From contig NZ_MVQB01000013.1 in assembly GCF_002067035.1 (NCBI RefSeq), forward strand, positions 229,940 to 293,939: 64,000 nucleotides of DNA, in the 5' to 3' direction. The position numbers and the translations under genes were made by a program. Below are positions 7,697 to 17,312 of this stretch, piece by piece; the stretch's first letter is position 1, and every line of letters starts with the position of its first letter. This DNA is from Methanoregula sp. PtaB.Bin085. GTDB taxonomy: Archaea > Halobacteriota > Methanomicrobia > Methanomicrobiales > Methanospirillaceae. The notes beneath the pieces were generated by a model that was given only the letters and a program-made list of their open reading frames with translations, did not search any database and was not told where the DNA came from.

Positions 7697-8476
7697 ATGT
7701 CTGTCTCAGGGAAGCGTGTGATCGTTGGTGTCGTTCTTATCGTGATCGTCTGCGTCGTCGCAGGCTGCTCGGGCTTTTCCGCAACGAAATCCCCGGCGGC
7801 CGGTGGCAGCAAAGGTGGCGGAGGCAGCGGAGGCGGAAGCGGAAGCAGCGGTGGCGGCACCGGTGGAGGGAGCGGAGGCAGCAGCGGCTCCCCGCAGTAC
7901 GGGTACTTCACCATCAGTTGCAACGGTGAATGGAAGGAATCTTCCGTCGCGGACCATCACGGGACGTTCTCAATGAAAGGTACCGTACCGTTTACCTTCG
8001 ACTATCCCTGGGATAACGAAGCCCGGATAGCGATCTATACCAGCGACACGGGAAAGAACGGCGGCGGCGCACCCCTGCGCATCAAATCCGAGGTGTGGGA
8101 CGGGGCCCTGTGCACGGGAACCGACTGCCAGCCCTGCCACTTCACCTGGGAGGGGGATGTGGGCGCGAGCGGATTAATAAACTACAAGAACGGGAAATGG
8201 ACCGTGTTCTTCTCGGCTGTCCCGCTGGATACCGGGCCGTACAGGACGATCTCCGAAAAACAGGACAGCCCGGACTGTCCTGCGATGTACAACAGCCCGG
8301 AATTTGTCCATTACGATTCATATGGGCCGGAATATGACTGCATTGTATCGGATGCACCGGTACCGTTCGATTTCTCCACCGGATCCGGCTTTGACCTGCC
8401 CCCGCACAAACCCGGGAAATCGTGGGAAAAGTTCACGTCCCATGTCTCGTTCTCCCGCGGGAGAGCGCCGGGCTGA
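7697..8476 (+). CDS. Lipoprotein with a Gly/Ser-rich linker
   Basis: A 259-residue exported protein starting at the ATG at 7697, preceded by GGAGGG at 7685-7690. The signal peptide ends in a lipobox-like VVAGC. Residues about 35-66 are an almost pure Gly/Ser linker that would hold the following domain away from the membrane. The C-terminal domain has five or six cysteines, including CTGTDCQPC. I do not recognise the family. An open frame extends upstream to 7493, but that part lacks signal-peptide character. The neighbouring lipoprotein is divergent, and about 310 bp between them hold both promoters. Confidence 0.8.
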   Translation: MSVSGKRVIVGVVLIVIVCVVAGCSGFSATKSPAAGGSKGGGGSGGGSGSSGGGTGGGSGGSSGSPQYGYFTISCNGEWKESSVADHHGTFSMKGTVPFTFDYPWDNEARIAIYTSDTGKNGGGAPLRIKSEVWDGALCTGTDCQPCHFTWEGDVGASGLINYKNGKWTVFFSAVPLDTGPYRTISEKQDSPDCPAMYNSPEFVHYDSYGPEYDCIVSDAPVPFDFSTGSGFDLPPHKPGKSWEKFTSHVSFSRGRAPG

Positions 8477-8557
8477 AAGGATCCTATCTTCAATTTTACC
8501 AGTCCCGCCCGACCGGAAAATCCGGCAATTCCGGGTGCCGGGATTGCCGGGTCGTGC

Positions 8558-8601
8558 AATGAATACATTTTTCACTCAAATGAATACTTTTTGTATTCAT
8601 T
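8558..8601. repeat. Three AATGAATAC half-sites, the last two forming a perfect hairpin
   Basis: AATGAATACA lies at 8558-8567. A second copy at 8579-8587 (21 bp further on) pairs perfectly with GTATTCATT at 8593-8601 across a T5 loop. A 9-bp perfect dyad plus a direct copy about two helical turns away looks like an operator rather than a terminator. No gene with a convincing product starts in the next 290 bp, so it may be an orphan regulatory site or belong to a lost toxin-antitoxin operon. Confidence 0.5.
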
Positions 8602-8658
8602 CCGGAAACCCAGGCGGTTCACTGACGACATCACTTATCCGTTCCCGTTATGGTGTCA

Positions 8659-8706
8659 GGTTATAACCCCTCACAAATCCCAGAACATGTCGGGTTATAA
8701 TCCCTC
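8659..8706. repeat. Direct repeat GGTTATAAYCCCTC, two copies
   Basis: The 14-mer occurs at 8659-8672 and 8693-8706, 34 bp apart, differing at one position (C or T). Each copy contains TTATAA, so they could be tandem TATA-like promoter elements or regulator sites. They lie about 190-230 bp before mre11. The function is unknown. Confidence 0.4.
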
Positions 8707-8857
8707 CCCACAATTCCTCACAGGAGTCGTGGCAGAATCCGGGATGCATTACCGGATCTGTTTTTATGGAGCAATCACCGATTCCCATTTTCTATGCAAG
8801 GATGAGATATTCAAATCATCAAACCATACTGATACTTTCACCCCGACCCCCCTCCGC

Positions 8858-8863
8858 TTATAT
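8858..8863 (+). promoter_or_regulatory. TATA box for mre11, probably giving a leaderless mRNA
   Basis: TTATAT lies 29-34 bp before the mre11 ATG at 8892, the normal distance between an archaeal TATA box and the transcription start. No Shine-Dalgarno sequence precedes the ATG. Transcription would begin at or next to the start codon, suggesting a leaderless transcript. This is inferred from spacing only. Confidence 0.5.
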
Positions 8864-8891
8864 TCCTTGAAATTCCATTAACAATTATCAG

Positions 8892-10037
8892 ATGAAACTC
8901 ATTCATATCGCCGACACCCACCTCGGCCTCGCCGCCTTCAGCCGCCTCGATCCCGAGACCGGCATGAACCTCCGCGAAAAACAGATCTACGATAACTTCC
9001 TCCGCGGAATAAACGACATCATTAATCAAAAACCCGACGCGCTCGTCCACGCCGGCGATCTTTTCGATACCGTCAAGCCCAAGACCAAAGCCTACACCAC
9101 CGTTCTCGAAGCACTGGAGCGGTTGCGGGCCGCAGACATCCCGCTCATCATCATCGCCGGCAACCACAGCATGACCAAGACCCGGTACACAACAAGCCCG
9201 TACGAGGTGCTCACGTACCACCCGGGAAAAATCACGGCCGCGTATAAGTTCCGGTACGAAAAAGCCGAGATCGGCGACACGGTCTTCCATCTCCTCCCCA
9301 ACATGCTCCGGCCGGAAGATTACCGGACGGAGTTCGACAAAATCGAACTGAGTAAATCCCGCCACAACGTGCTCGTGACTCACGGCCTCGCAACCCAGAT
9401 TAAGGACAAGCGCCTTGCTACCGTTGCGGAGCACGAGCTGGACGGCACGATCCTGGGAGAGAACTTCGATTACATCGCGCTCGGCCACTACCACCGGCAG
9501 TGCCAGATCACCGATAACGCGTGGTACTCGGGCTCGCAGGAGTTCCTGACATACGGCGAGATAAAAGACGAGAAAGGCGGCCTTATCGTGGACACCGCGA
9601 AGCGCACGGTGACACCGATGGTCCTGCCGCACACCCCGATGGCGGATTGCGGGACGATCAAGTGCGCCGGGATGCACCCGGGCGACATCACGGAGGAGAT
9701 CATCAGCAGGGTTTCCGCAAAGCACCTGCCCCTCGGGGCAATGGCACAGATCACGCTGGACCAGCTCTGCCGCGAGGACGGCAAGGGGATCGACATGAAG
9801 CAGCTTGCGGGGATCCGCGAGGGGCTGCTCGACCTCAAGATCCGGGTGAGGGCTGCGGAGGAGGACACGGTGCAGCCGCTCCAGCAGGACATCCGGATGA
9901 TCGATTACCTGCAGGAGTTCTCGTCATTCATCGATCGGCAGGGCCAGCTCACCGCGAAGCAGAAGGCGTTCATCGCTGCCCGCGGCAGGGAGATCCTGGT
10001 GCAGGTCATGGAGGAGCACCGGGGGGAGGTTGAATGA
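8892..10037 (+). CDS. mre11: Mre11 DNA double-strand-break repair nuclease
   Basis: A 381-residue calcineurin-like phosphoesterase with every Mre11 metal motif: D8 and H10 in HIADTHLG, GDLFD, GNHS, VTHG and GHYH. It is expected to bind two manganese ions and act as 3'-5' exonuclease and endonuclease with Rad50 at DNA ends. Length is normal for archaeal Mre11 and includes a C-terminal Rad50-binding helical region. The start at 8892 is fixed by the conserved opening MKLIHIADTH. rad50 follows in the same direction but after a 310-bp gap containing a large inverted repeat, whereas in many archaea the two genes touch. The promoter looks leaderless. Confidence 0.96.
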   Translation: MKLIHIADTHLGLAAFSRLDPETGMNLREKQIYDNFLRGINDIINQKPDALVHAGDLFDTVKPKTKAYTTVLEALERLRAADIPLIIIAGNHSMTKTRYTTSPYEVLTYHPGKITAAYKFRYEKAEIGDTVFHLLPNMLRPEDYRTEFDKIELSKSRHNVLVTHGLATQIKDKRLATVAEHELDGTILGENFDYIALGHYHRQCQITDNAWYSGSQEFLTYGEIKDEKGGLIVDTAKRTVTPMVLPHTPMADCGTIKCAGMHPGDITEEIISRVSAKHLPLGAMAQITLDQLCREDGKGIDMKQLAGIREGLLDLKIRVRAAEEDTVQPLQQDIRMIDYLQEFSSFIDRQGQLTAKQKAFIAARGREILVQVMEEHRGEVE

Positions 10038-10151
10038 ATCTTTTGTCCGGTTGTCCGTTCCGGTCAGAAGTTTTTCAGGGGCAGTCTCTGGAAATTATGA
10101 GCATTCCCACCCCCTTCGGGGGTCGCTCGGGCGCCTCGTCGGGCCCTCGCT

Positions 10152-10242
10152 GGGCAGATTACCGGGTCCGGGAAACCTGCGGAGAATTTCCGGGTTGGCG
10201 CCCCTTTTCGATTTCCGAGCTCGTGAACCCGGTAATCTGCCC
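10152..10242. repeat. 16-bp perfect inverted repeat between mre11 and rad50
   Basis: The 16-mer at 10152-10167 (starting GGGCAGATTACC) is repeated in exact inverse at 10227-10242, with 59 bp between. The surrounding bases 10105-10275 are GC-rich and can form further short stems. As RNA it would be a long hairpin in the mre11-rad50 transcript; as DNA it resembles the ends of a tiny insertion. The sequence just downstream, 10255-10315, resembles other dispersed elements in this window (see the repeat entries at 31118 and 39412). Confidence 0.65.
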
Positions 10243-10347
10243 CGCCGTGCCGCGGAGCGGCCCTGAGGCGGGGAGCCATCGTATTTCCACAGGTATTTAC
10301 GGTACTGCCCCGACGTCTCATGCAAAATTTTCCGGAGGATCGCTGAT

Positions 10348-12783
10348 ATGATCCTCGACCGCCTCGTGCTCCACAACTTCAAGCGCTTCAAAAACGCCGA
10401 GATCGATTTCAAAGACGGCATCACCGGAATTCTCGGCAACAACGGCTCGGGGAAGTCAAGCCTGGTCTCGGCCATCCTCTTCGCGCTGTACGGCGTGCAG
10501 GCAACGGGAATCGCGGCGGACTACATCGTCTCGTCGTTTGCCGGCCCGAGGGACCGGTGCGAGGTGCGGCTGGACTTCCGGATCGGCGGGGACTCGTACA
10601 CGGTGGTTCGCACGTTCAAAAAAGGCAAGACCGTGTCGCACGATGCCACGTTCCACAACGGCGGCAAACTGGTGGCAACGGGGGTGAGCCCGGTGGAGGA
10701 TGCGGTGAAGCGGACGCTCGGGATGGGGCCGGTGGACTTCCGGAACACCATCTACGCGGCCCAGAAGGACCTCTTAACGCTGCTCGAGAACACGCCGGGG
10801 AAGCGCCGGGAGTGGTTCCAGAAGGCGCTCGGGATCGATTACCTGAAAAACGGCAGCGATACGATCCTGAAAGAGGAGATCGATCAGAAAGCCGGCGAGC
10901 TCCAGCGGGTGACCGGCCAGCTCGACGCCCTTACGGCACGGCTGGGGGAGGCAGATCTGCCCGCGCTTGAAGCGTCAGTCACTTTCCATAGGGCAGCCAT
11001 AGCGGAGCAGGAGCAGGCCCGGGCGGCGAAGCAGAAGGAGCGGGACGGGCTCGCGGCACGGCAGAAGGAGCTTGCGGAGCAGAAGCTTCTGTACACTGCC
11101 CTGCTCCAGAAACAGGCGGCGGTTGCAAAGGAACGGGACGCGGACCGGGAACAGGCAGGGAGACTCGAGGCGCAGCTCGCACTCATCGCACAGGAGCAGG
11201 CCGAGTACGAGCGGCTGAAGCCTGTGGTGGCCGGGCACGATGATCTCCGGCAGCGGCTGGAGGCGCTGCGGCAGAAGAAGGAGAAGTTCCAGCAGCTGAA
11301 CGCGGAGCTCGGGTTTGCGATGAAACAGATCGCCGACCTGAAGGTGCGGGAAGAGGCACAGAAACAGAAGCTCGCCTTGCTCGATGCCGGCACGAAGAAA
11401 CGGGCTGAGCTGGTGACCGCCATCCGCGCCGGCCTAGGCGCCGGTGAAATCGCGGACAACCGGCTCGAGACTGCTGTCAGTTTCCGGCTGGCGGAGATCA
11501 GCAAACAGGCCGGCACGCTCGCTGCCCGGCTCGCCCACTCCACGGAAGAGCGGGAGAAGATTGCAGCCGACCGGGAAACCATCCGGAGAGCCGGAGCCGA
11601 CGGCATCTGCCCGCTCTGCCGGCAGAAACTCGGGGAGCACTTCGGCAGCATCGACGCGGAGTTCAGCGCGAAGATCCACGATCTCGAGGAAAAAGCGGCC
11701 GCCGACCTTGCACGGCAGGAGAAACTCGCACAGGAGAAGGCCGGCATCGATGCACTGAAACCCTCCCTCGATACCCTGCGCAGCCTTGACGCGGACCTGA
11801 AACAGAAGCCCGTGTACGACCAGGATCTTGCAAACCTTGCCGGACAGAGGATACGCAAGGAAGAGGACGAACACCGGATCCGGAACGCGCTCACCGTCCT
11901 GATGTTCAATCCGGATGAATTCGCTGCCTGCGAGAAGGAGAACGCGGACCTGCAGAAGGTCCAGCTCCGGTTCATCGAACTCGGCAGGAAGATCGGGCAG
12001 GGCATCATGGCGCAGCAGCACCTGGACGCGATCCGGGAGAAGATTGACCGCCGGACGGAAGACCTGGAGACAATCTCAGAAGAGATTAAAGCCGCAGCCT
12101 TTGATCCTGAAGCAGCAGCAAGGGCAGAGCGTGCTGTCGCGGAGGCCGATGCGGCCCTTCGCGACATTGGCGTACGGATTGCAGAATCTGCAAAGGAGCT
12201 CCGTTTCGCGGAAGAGAAGATCGCGGAGTACCGGAAAGCGGAGCAGCAGGCTGCCGGGCTGAAGGAACGGATTTCGGCTCTGGAAGACGAACTCGACCTG
12301 CTGGCACGGACCCGGAAACTGATCGCCGAGTATGTGGTGTACCTTATGCAGGTGGTGCGCAGCCGGCTCGAGGGAGAGACCAGCCGGATCCTTGGTGAAA
12401 TAACCGGCGGGCGGTACGAGCAGGTGCTGCTGGACGATAACTTCAACCTGCTCGTCCGCGACATCGACAACGACTACCCGGTGGACCGGTTCAGCGGCGG
12501 CGAGCAGGACGACATTGCAGTCGCCCTCCGGATCGCCCTCTCGCGCTACCTTGCCGAGCTCCACGATGTCCACGAGTCCACGGTGCTCATCTTCGACGAG
12601 ATCTTCGGCAGCCAGGACGAGGAGCGGAGGGCGAACCTGCTCACAGCGCTCCGCACGCAGGAGTCCCGGTTCCCGCAGATCCTCCTCATCTCCCACATTG
12701 CCGATATCCAGGGCGAGTTCGCGAGCACGCTGGTCGTGGAGAGCGGCGCAGGCGAGGGGAGCCGGGTCCGGGAAGCGGAGTGA
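10348..12783 (+). CDS. rad50: Rad50 DNA repair ATPase
   Basis: An 811-residue SMC-like ATPase. Walker A is GNNGSGKSS near residues 31-39. Two long coiled-coil arms follow (about 170-420 and 450-680), joined by a zinc hook CPLCRQKL near residue 424. The ABC signature FSGGEQDDIAVALR and Walker B VLIFDEIFGSQDEE are in the C-terminal lobe. Rad50 dimerises through the hook and, with Mre11, opens and processes DNA ends in an ATP-dependent manner. The start has a good ribosome-binding site, GGAGG, at 10335-10339. The coil region is rich in Glu, Lys and Gln as expected, and the gene appears intact. It lies downstream of mre11 after about 310 bp of repeat-containing spacer. Confidence 0.96.
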   Translation: MILDRLVLHNFKRFKNAEIDFKDGITGILGNNGSGKSSLVSAILFALYGVQATGIAADYIVSSFAGPRDRCEVRLDFRIGGDSYTVVRTFKKGKTVSHDATFHNGGKLVATGVSPVEDAVKRTLGMGPVDFRNTIYAAQKDLLTLLENTPGKRREWFQKALGIDYLKNGSDTILKEEIDQKAGELQRVTGQLDALTARLGEADLPALEASVTFHRAAIAEQEQARAAKQKERDGLAARQKELAEQKLLYTALLQKQAAVAKERDADREQAGRLEAQLALIAQEQAEYERLKPVVAGHDDLRQRLEALRQKKEKFQQLNAELGFAMKQIADLKVREEAQKQKLALLDAGTKKRAELVTAIRAGLGAGEIADNRLETAVSFRLAEISKQAGTLAARLAHSTEEREKIAADRETIRRAGADGICPLCRQKLGEHFGSIDAEFSAKIHDLEEKAAADLARQEKLAQEKAGIDALKPSLDTLRSLDADLKQKPVYDQDLANLAGQRIRKEEDEHRIRNALTVLMFNPDEFAACEKENADLQKVQLRFIELGRKIGQGIMAQQHLDAIREKIDRRTEDLETISEEIKAAAFDPEAAARAERAVAEADAALRDIGVRIAESAKELRFAEEKIAEYRKAEQQAAGLKERISALEDELDLLARTRKLIAEYVVYLMQVVRSRLEGETSRILGEITGGRYEQVLLDDNFNLLVRDIDNDYPVDRFSGGEQDDIAVALRIALSRYLAELHDVHESTVLIFDEIFGSQDEERRANLLTALRTQESRFPQILLISHIADIQGEFASTLVVESGAGEGSRVREAE

Positions 12784-12896
12784 GGGGGTCCCGGCGAATC
12801 CGTGCATCGTCTTACCGCGGTGAAAACCGGTTCGCCCGTACGCCGTATTATTTTAATACCATGTACCTCAACACGTCTACTCATTGAGGCAGCGGC

Positions 12897-14858
12897 ATGA
12901 TCTCTCTCCTGTACGTGGATGACGAAGAGGGCCTTCTGGACGTCGGCAGGATCTTTCTTGAGACGACCGGCGATTTCAGCGTCACGACCGCGCTCTCTGC
13001 AAAGGAGGCGTTCGCCGTCCTGAAGAACCGCGAGATCGACTGCATTGTCTCCGATTACCAGATGCCGGTCATGGACGGCATCGCATTCTTAAAAACCCTG
13101 CGGCAGACGGGATGCCTCATCCCGTTCATCCTCTTCACCGGGCGCGGGCGGGAGGAAGTGGCGATAGAGGCGCTCAACAACGGGGCCGATTATTACCTCC
13201 AGAAAGGTGGCGATCCGGTTGCCCAGTTCGCGGAGCTCTCCCACCAGGTCCGGCTCGCGGTCCGGCGGAAACGGACCGAGCAGGCGCTGGCCGACAGCGA
13301 GCGCCGGCTCCAGGAGATTATTCACGGCTCACCCATCCCCCAGTTCGTGATCGACCGGGACCATCGCGTCATCAGCTGGAACCGGGCGCTGGAGGAGATC
13401 AGCGGGATCCGGGCACAGGACATTCTCGGGACAACCGATGCCTGGAAAGCGTTCTACCCGGAGAAACGGCCGGTCCTCGCCGACATCATCGTCAACAATC
13501 TTCCGGAGAACGTGCATCACTGGTATGCAGGGAAATCCGGCAGGTCCCGCTATGTTGATGATGCATTTGACGCCATCGATTTCTTCCCCCATGAAGGCAG
13601 GCCGGGGACGTGGCTTTGTTTTACCGCAGCCCCGCTGAGGGACGGGAACGGGAATATCATCGGGGCTGTCGAAACGCTCGAGGACGTCACAAGCCTCAAG
13701 GAGAAGGAGATCGCGGTCACGGAATCCAAGGTGTTCCTCGACAAGATCATCAACAGCATTGCCGATCCCATCTTTGTCAAGGACCGGGAGCACCGGTGGG
13801 TACTTCTGAACGATGCCTGCTGCCAGCTCATCGGCCGCTCGCGCGAGGTCCTGATCGGAAGGTCTGATCGCGATTTTTTCCCAAAAGAAGAGGCAGACAG
13901 GTTTCAGGAGAAGGACGAGATCGTATTTACCAGCGGGAAAGAGAACATCAGCGAGGAGCCGCTGACAGATGCCCGTGGAAAGACCCATATCATTGTTACC
14001 AAAAAGACCCTGTACACCGATACAGCCGGTAACGCGTTTATCGTCGGTGTCATCCGGGACATTACCGACCGCAAGGTGGCGGAAGAAGCCATCAGGCTGA
14101 GCATGGAAGAGGCCTGGATCAATGCGGACCGGCTGAAACGGGCGCAGGCTGTTGCACACACGGGCAGCTGGGAGTACGATCCCGTAACGGGGAAGATCTG
14201 GGGGTCGGACGAGGGATTCAGGATTTACGGGATGGTACCTCCCCCCGGCAACGATCTTCCCATCGGGGAGATCGAGGCGTGCATCCCCGAGCGGGAGCGC
14301 GTCCACCGGGCGCTCACCGACCTGCTCGAACGGGATCTCCCCTACGATCTCGAGTTTGCGATCAATCCTGCAGACGGTTCCCCGCAGCGCATTATCACGT
14401 CCGTTGCCGAAGCGCAGCGGGATCCGGACGGCACTGTCCGGAAAGTAGTCGGGGTCATCCAGGATGTGACCGAGCGCCGGAGGGCTGAAGGGGTGCTTGC
14501 CGAGAGCGAGGAAAAGTACCGCTCGCTGGTTGAACACAACCCGTTCGGGGTCCTCCTCACCCGCCCGGACGGGAGGATTCTGTCCGCGAATGCTGCAGCG
14601 TGCCGGATTTTGGGCCGGACCGAGGAGGAGATAAGGACCGCCGGGAGGGCCGGCATTGTCGATATGCAGGATCCCCGCGTTGCAGCGGCACTGGACGAGC
14701 GGGAACGGACCGGCACGGCGATTGGCAGGGTCATGACCTTTGTCAGGAAGGACGGGACCCGGTTCGATGCGGAAGTGTCGTCCACGATCTTTCACGACCG
14801 GAACGGTGAGAGGATGACCAGTATGATCATCACGATCCCGGCACCTCCCTGCAGGTAA
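12897..14858 (+). CDS. Response-regulator receiver protein with four PAS domains and no kinase
   Basis: A 653-residue cytoplasmic signalling protein. The N-terminal receiver domain (about 1-120) has the acidic pair in YVDDEEG, the phospho-acceptor in VSDYQMPVMDG and the conserved lysine in YYLQKGG. PAS-type sensor domains follow at about 145-265, 275-395, 415-520 and 530-645, with joining motifs such as VTSLKEKE, ITDRKVAEE and VTERRRAEG. The protein ends in the last PAS domain without a histidine-kinase or output domain. REC-PAS proteins of this kind are common in methanogens and presumably relay to a separate kinase or partner. It is preceded by rad50 but separated by 113 bp, so probably independent. 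Confidence 0.9.
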   Translation: MISLLYVDDEEGLLDVGRIFLETTGDFSVTTALSAKEAFAVLKNREIDCIVSDYQMPVMDGIAFLKTLRQTGCLIPFILFTGRGREEVAIEALNNGADYYLQKGGDPVAQFAELSHQVRLAVRRKRTEQALADSERRLQEIIHGSPIPQFVIDRDHRVISWNRALEEISGIRAQDILGTTDAWKAFYPEKRPVLADIIVNNLPENVHHWYAGKSGRSRYVDDAFDAIDFFPHEGRPGTWLCFTAAPLRDGNGNIIGAVETLEDVTSLKEKEIAVTESKVFLDKIINSIADPIFVKDREHRWVLLNDACCQLIGRSREVLIGRSDRDFFPKEEADRFQEKDEIVFTSGKENISEEPLTDARGKTHIIVTKKTLYTDTAGNAFIVGVIRDITDRKVAEEAIRLSMEEAWINADRLKRAQAVAHTGSWEYDPVTGKIWGSDEGFRIYGMVPPPGNDLPIGEIEACIPERERVHRALTDLLERDLPYDLEFAINPADGSPQRIITSVAEAQRDPDGTVRKVVGVIQDVTERRRAEGVLAESEEKYRSLVEHNPFGVLLTRPDGRILSANAAACRILGRTEEEIRTAGRAGIVDMQDPRVAAALDERERTGTAIGRVMTFVRKDGTRFDAEVSSTIFHDRNGERMTSMIITIPAPPCR

Positions 14859-15271
14859 TGAGATTGTCAGGCCGGGTGCAGGATCTCCGGGCCTGCAATC
14901 GTGCGTGAAGGATGACGGCCAAAGAACCCGTTCTGCTCATCAGCATCTTCACGCAGGGGACTGCTCTTGGGAGTGCTGTATCTTTCAGTGACTGCAGAGA
15001 TATCGGGGGATACCCATTCCCTGGATACGGAGCGCCGGGTCAATATGATCAGGTTAACCCCATGGTATGACATAACCAACGGCAAAGCATCAGATCACCT
15101 CAGCGAAGGCATGCGTCCGGTGCCAGACACCGGTGCCTTGCACGATTTTAAAAACGTGAAGGCGATTCACTTTTACTCATTATCTTTCTGATACCGGTCT
15201 GGCACACTGTACGATTATCCTGATCACAGCAATCTGCCGGTGTTCGGAGAGATGAATGATGGTCGTGGTGT
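14859..15271. other. Intergenic region, no gene recognised
   Basis: About 410 bp. It contains a small hairpin CCGGTG-CCAGA-CACCGG near 15117-15133 and a longer-range inverted repeat GTGCCAGA (15120-15127) / TCTGGCAC (15198-15205). The A/T-rich segment 15146-15190 between the arms probably includes the promoter of the NHL/PEGA gene. The short open frames on both strands show no domain or start signals. Confidence 0.45.
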
Positions 15272-17311
15272 ATGAGTCCGATAAAGGTTCTGACAGGTAT
15301 TGCAGTCCTCGTCCTTGTTCTGTTCCTTGTCCCGGGCGTGGCTGCGGATTATACGTTCGTGATGAAACTGAATTCGCATGGCAACGAGTTCGAAGAGTTT
15401 GCCTCGCCGGTATCGGTTGCGATCAGTCCCACCGGCTGTATCTATGTGCTGGAGCAGGAAGGGGGAAACCGGGTCCAGAAATTTGCTCCCGACGGCGATT
15501 ATCTCCTGCAATGGGGAAGTAACTATCATGGCGGTTCTGATGACGGAGATTTTTCCTATCCAAGCCAGATAGCCGTGAACTCTTCAGGCTATGTCTATGT
15601 TGCTGACACCGGGAATTACCGGATCCAGATGTTCGATTCGCAGGGGAATTATCTCCGGAAATGGAGTTCATGGGGCGCCGGCACCGGGGAACATTTTACC
15701 AATCCCCGCGGTATCGCCATTGATGGACAGGGGAATGTGTATGTTGCCGATGGTGGCGTCTACGGGCGGATCGTAAAGTTTGGACCCGGCGGGAACTATA
15801 TCGGGGAGTGGGGACCGCTGGGTTCTGGAATCACACAACTGGGGGTTGATGGAGACGGACACGTCTATGTTGCGGATGCCGGCGCCAACCGGATCCAGAA
15901 GTTCGATACTGCGGGAAACGAGCTCAGCTGGGGTCCGGTATCCTTTGCCCGGTTTGGTCCCCGGGGTGTCGCCGCTGATTCCCTCGGGAACGTCTATGTC
16001 TCAGATACCGGCAGCGACCGCATCCGGAAGTTCGATACCTATGGCAACGATATCACCGAATTCGGATCTTCGGGTTCGGGTGAGGGCCAGTTCAATTATC
16101 CCCAGGGTCTTGCCGTGAATTCCGCGGGTACTGTCTATATTGCTGATACATCGAATGGCCGGGTCCAGGCATTTTCAGAAGGACCGGTTGCATCCGGGAG
16201 TATCTCGGTGACATCGTCTCCTCCCGGGGCAGCGATATTTATCGATGAGACAGATACCGGGGAGGTAACCCCGAAATCGATCCCGAAAGCCCCCGGCACC
16301 TACCGTGTGTATGTGCGTCTTGCCGGGTATGAAGTACCCCCGTTACAGTTCGTTCTTGTCGAGAGAGGCAAGGATGCAGTTGTGGATTTCCTGCTCACTG
16401 CAGAGCCACCAGCCCCGACGGGAACGCTCCGCGTCACGTCCACACCGGAGGGTGCGGAGATCTTCATCAACGATGCAGATACCGGTAAAAAGACCCCTGC
16501 AGATATCGATGGTGCCCCCGGTACGTACACGGTCGCGGTCGGGAGCCTCGCGGGATATATAACGCCCGCGCCACAGAGTGCCGTGATTGAATCCGGTAAA
16601 ATCACAAGCATTGATTTCCGGTTCCAGGCCGGCGGCAGGGCGTACGTGACTTCAACAGACGAGGGGGGAAATCCGTATCCGGGTCTGATAACCATTGACG
16701 GGCACGATACGGGAAAATTGACACCTGCCATGCTGGACAGCATTGCCCCGGGGCATCACCATTTCATTGTCCGGGACATCCACGGCGGCAGTGCCATGGT
16801 CTGGGGATATTTTGGCTCTGCAGAAGCTGACATTCCCGTATTTGGGACAACCGATGTGAATGTGCCATTGAAGTACGTTGAACCTCTGATGACCGTTATG
16901 ACCGGATGTCCGGTTGACCTCGCGATCACCGATCCGAAAGGTCATACGGTCAGCGGCCTGAACAACGAGATTCCCGGCGCCATCTATTTTGAATATGGTC
17001 CCGGTGCCGATGGCCGGCCCGATACAATGGTCATGATTCCCCGGGGTGCGGAGACGGGCGAATACCTGATTTCCGTGACACCCCGGCCCGGTGCACTGCC
17101 GGCAGAAACGTTTACACTGACAGTCTTCAAAGCCGATGGCAAAATTGTTCTTGCGGACAATGTCCCCATCAGCGAGATTCCGGCCGAGCCATATCATGTT
17201 ATTGTTGGAGGGACCAGCCCCGTTCCGGAATATCCCGGGGGAGCTATTCCCGCGTTCCTGATTATATTGATGGCGATTGCCGTCTTCACCCTGAAGGCGG
17301 GAAGAGATTGA
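15272..17311 (+). CDS. Surface protein with NHL beta-propeller and PEGA domains
   Basis: A 679-residue exported protein. After a signal peptide (about 1-25), six NHL repeats fill residues about 30-310, each with a core like GYVYVADTGNYRIQMFD. They should form a six-bladed beta-propeller used for protein or ligand binding. Two PEGA domains follow (about 312-370 and 380-450; core GAEIFINDADTGKKTP) and a third related region near 455-525. The C-terminus has VPEYPGGAIPAFLIILMAI followed by basic residues, resembling the PEF-CTERM sorting signal processed by archaeosortases. I infer that the protein is cell-surface anchored. The start at 15272 gives a standard signal peptide. A strong hairpin with a T8 run directly after the stop is a likely terminator. 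Confidence 0.9.
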   Translation: MSPIKVLTGIAVLVLVLFLVPGVAADYTFVMKLNSHGNEFEEFASPVSVAISPTGCIYVLEQEGGNRVQKFAPDGDYLLQWGSNYHGGSDDGDFSYPSQIAVNSSGYVYVADTGNYRIQMFDSQGNYLRKWSSWGAGTGEHFTNPRGIAIDGQGNVYVADGGVYGRIVKFGPGGNYIGEWGPLGSGITQLGVDGDGHVYVADAGANRIQKFDTAGNELSWGPVSFARFGPRGVAADSLGNVYVSDTGSDRIRKFDTYGNDITEFGSSGSGEGQFNYPQGLAVNSAGTVYIADTSNGRVQAFSEGPVASGSISVTSSPPGAAIFIDETDTGEVTPKSIPKAPGTYRVYVRLAGYEVPPLQFVLVERGKDAVVDFLLTAEPPAPTGTLRVTSTPEGAEIFINDADTGKKTPADIDGAPGTYTVAVGSLAGYITPAPQSAVIESGKITSIDFRFQAGGRAYVTSTDEGGNPYPGLITIDGHDTGKLTPAMLDSIAPGHHHFIVRDIHGGSAMVWGYFGSAEADIPVFGTTDVNVPLKYVEPLMTVMTGCPVDLAITDPKGHTVSGLNNEIPGAIYFEYGPGADGRPDTMVMIPRGAETGEYLISVTPRPGALPAETFTLTVFKADGKIVLADNVPISEIPAEPYHVIVGGTSPVPEYPGGAIPAFLIILMAIAVFTLKAGRD

Positions 17312-17312
17312 G

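Noticed and set aside
8591..8881. 96-codon plus-strand frame between the Gly/Ser lipoprotein and mre11
   Set aside because: It begins inside a hairpin, has no ribosome-binding site or domain, and covers the TATA box of mre11.
10884..12470. Minus-strand frame of 528 codons opposite rad50
   Set aside because: Ser/Ala/Arg-rich low-complexity translation, typical of the antisense of a coiled coil.
13329..14795. Minus-strand frame of 488 codons opposite the REC-PAS gene
   Set aside because: No domain, no start signal; the coding strand has clear REC and PAS motifs.
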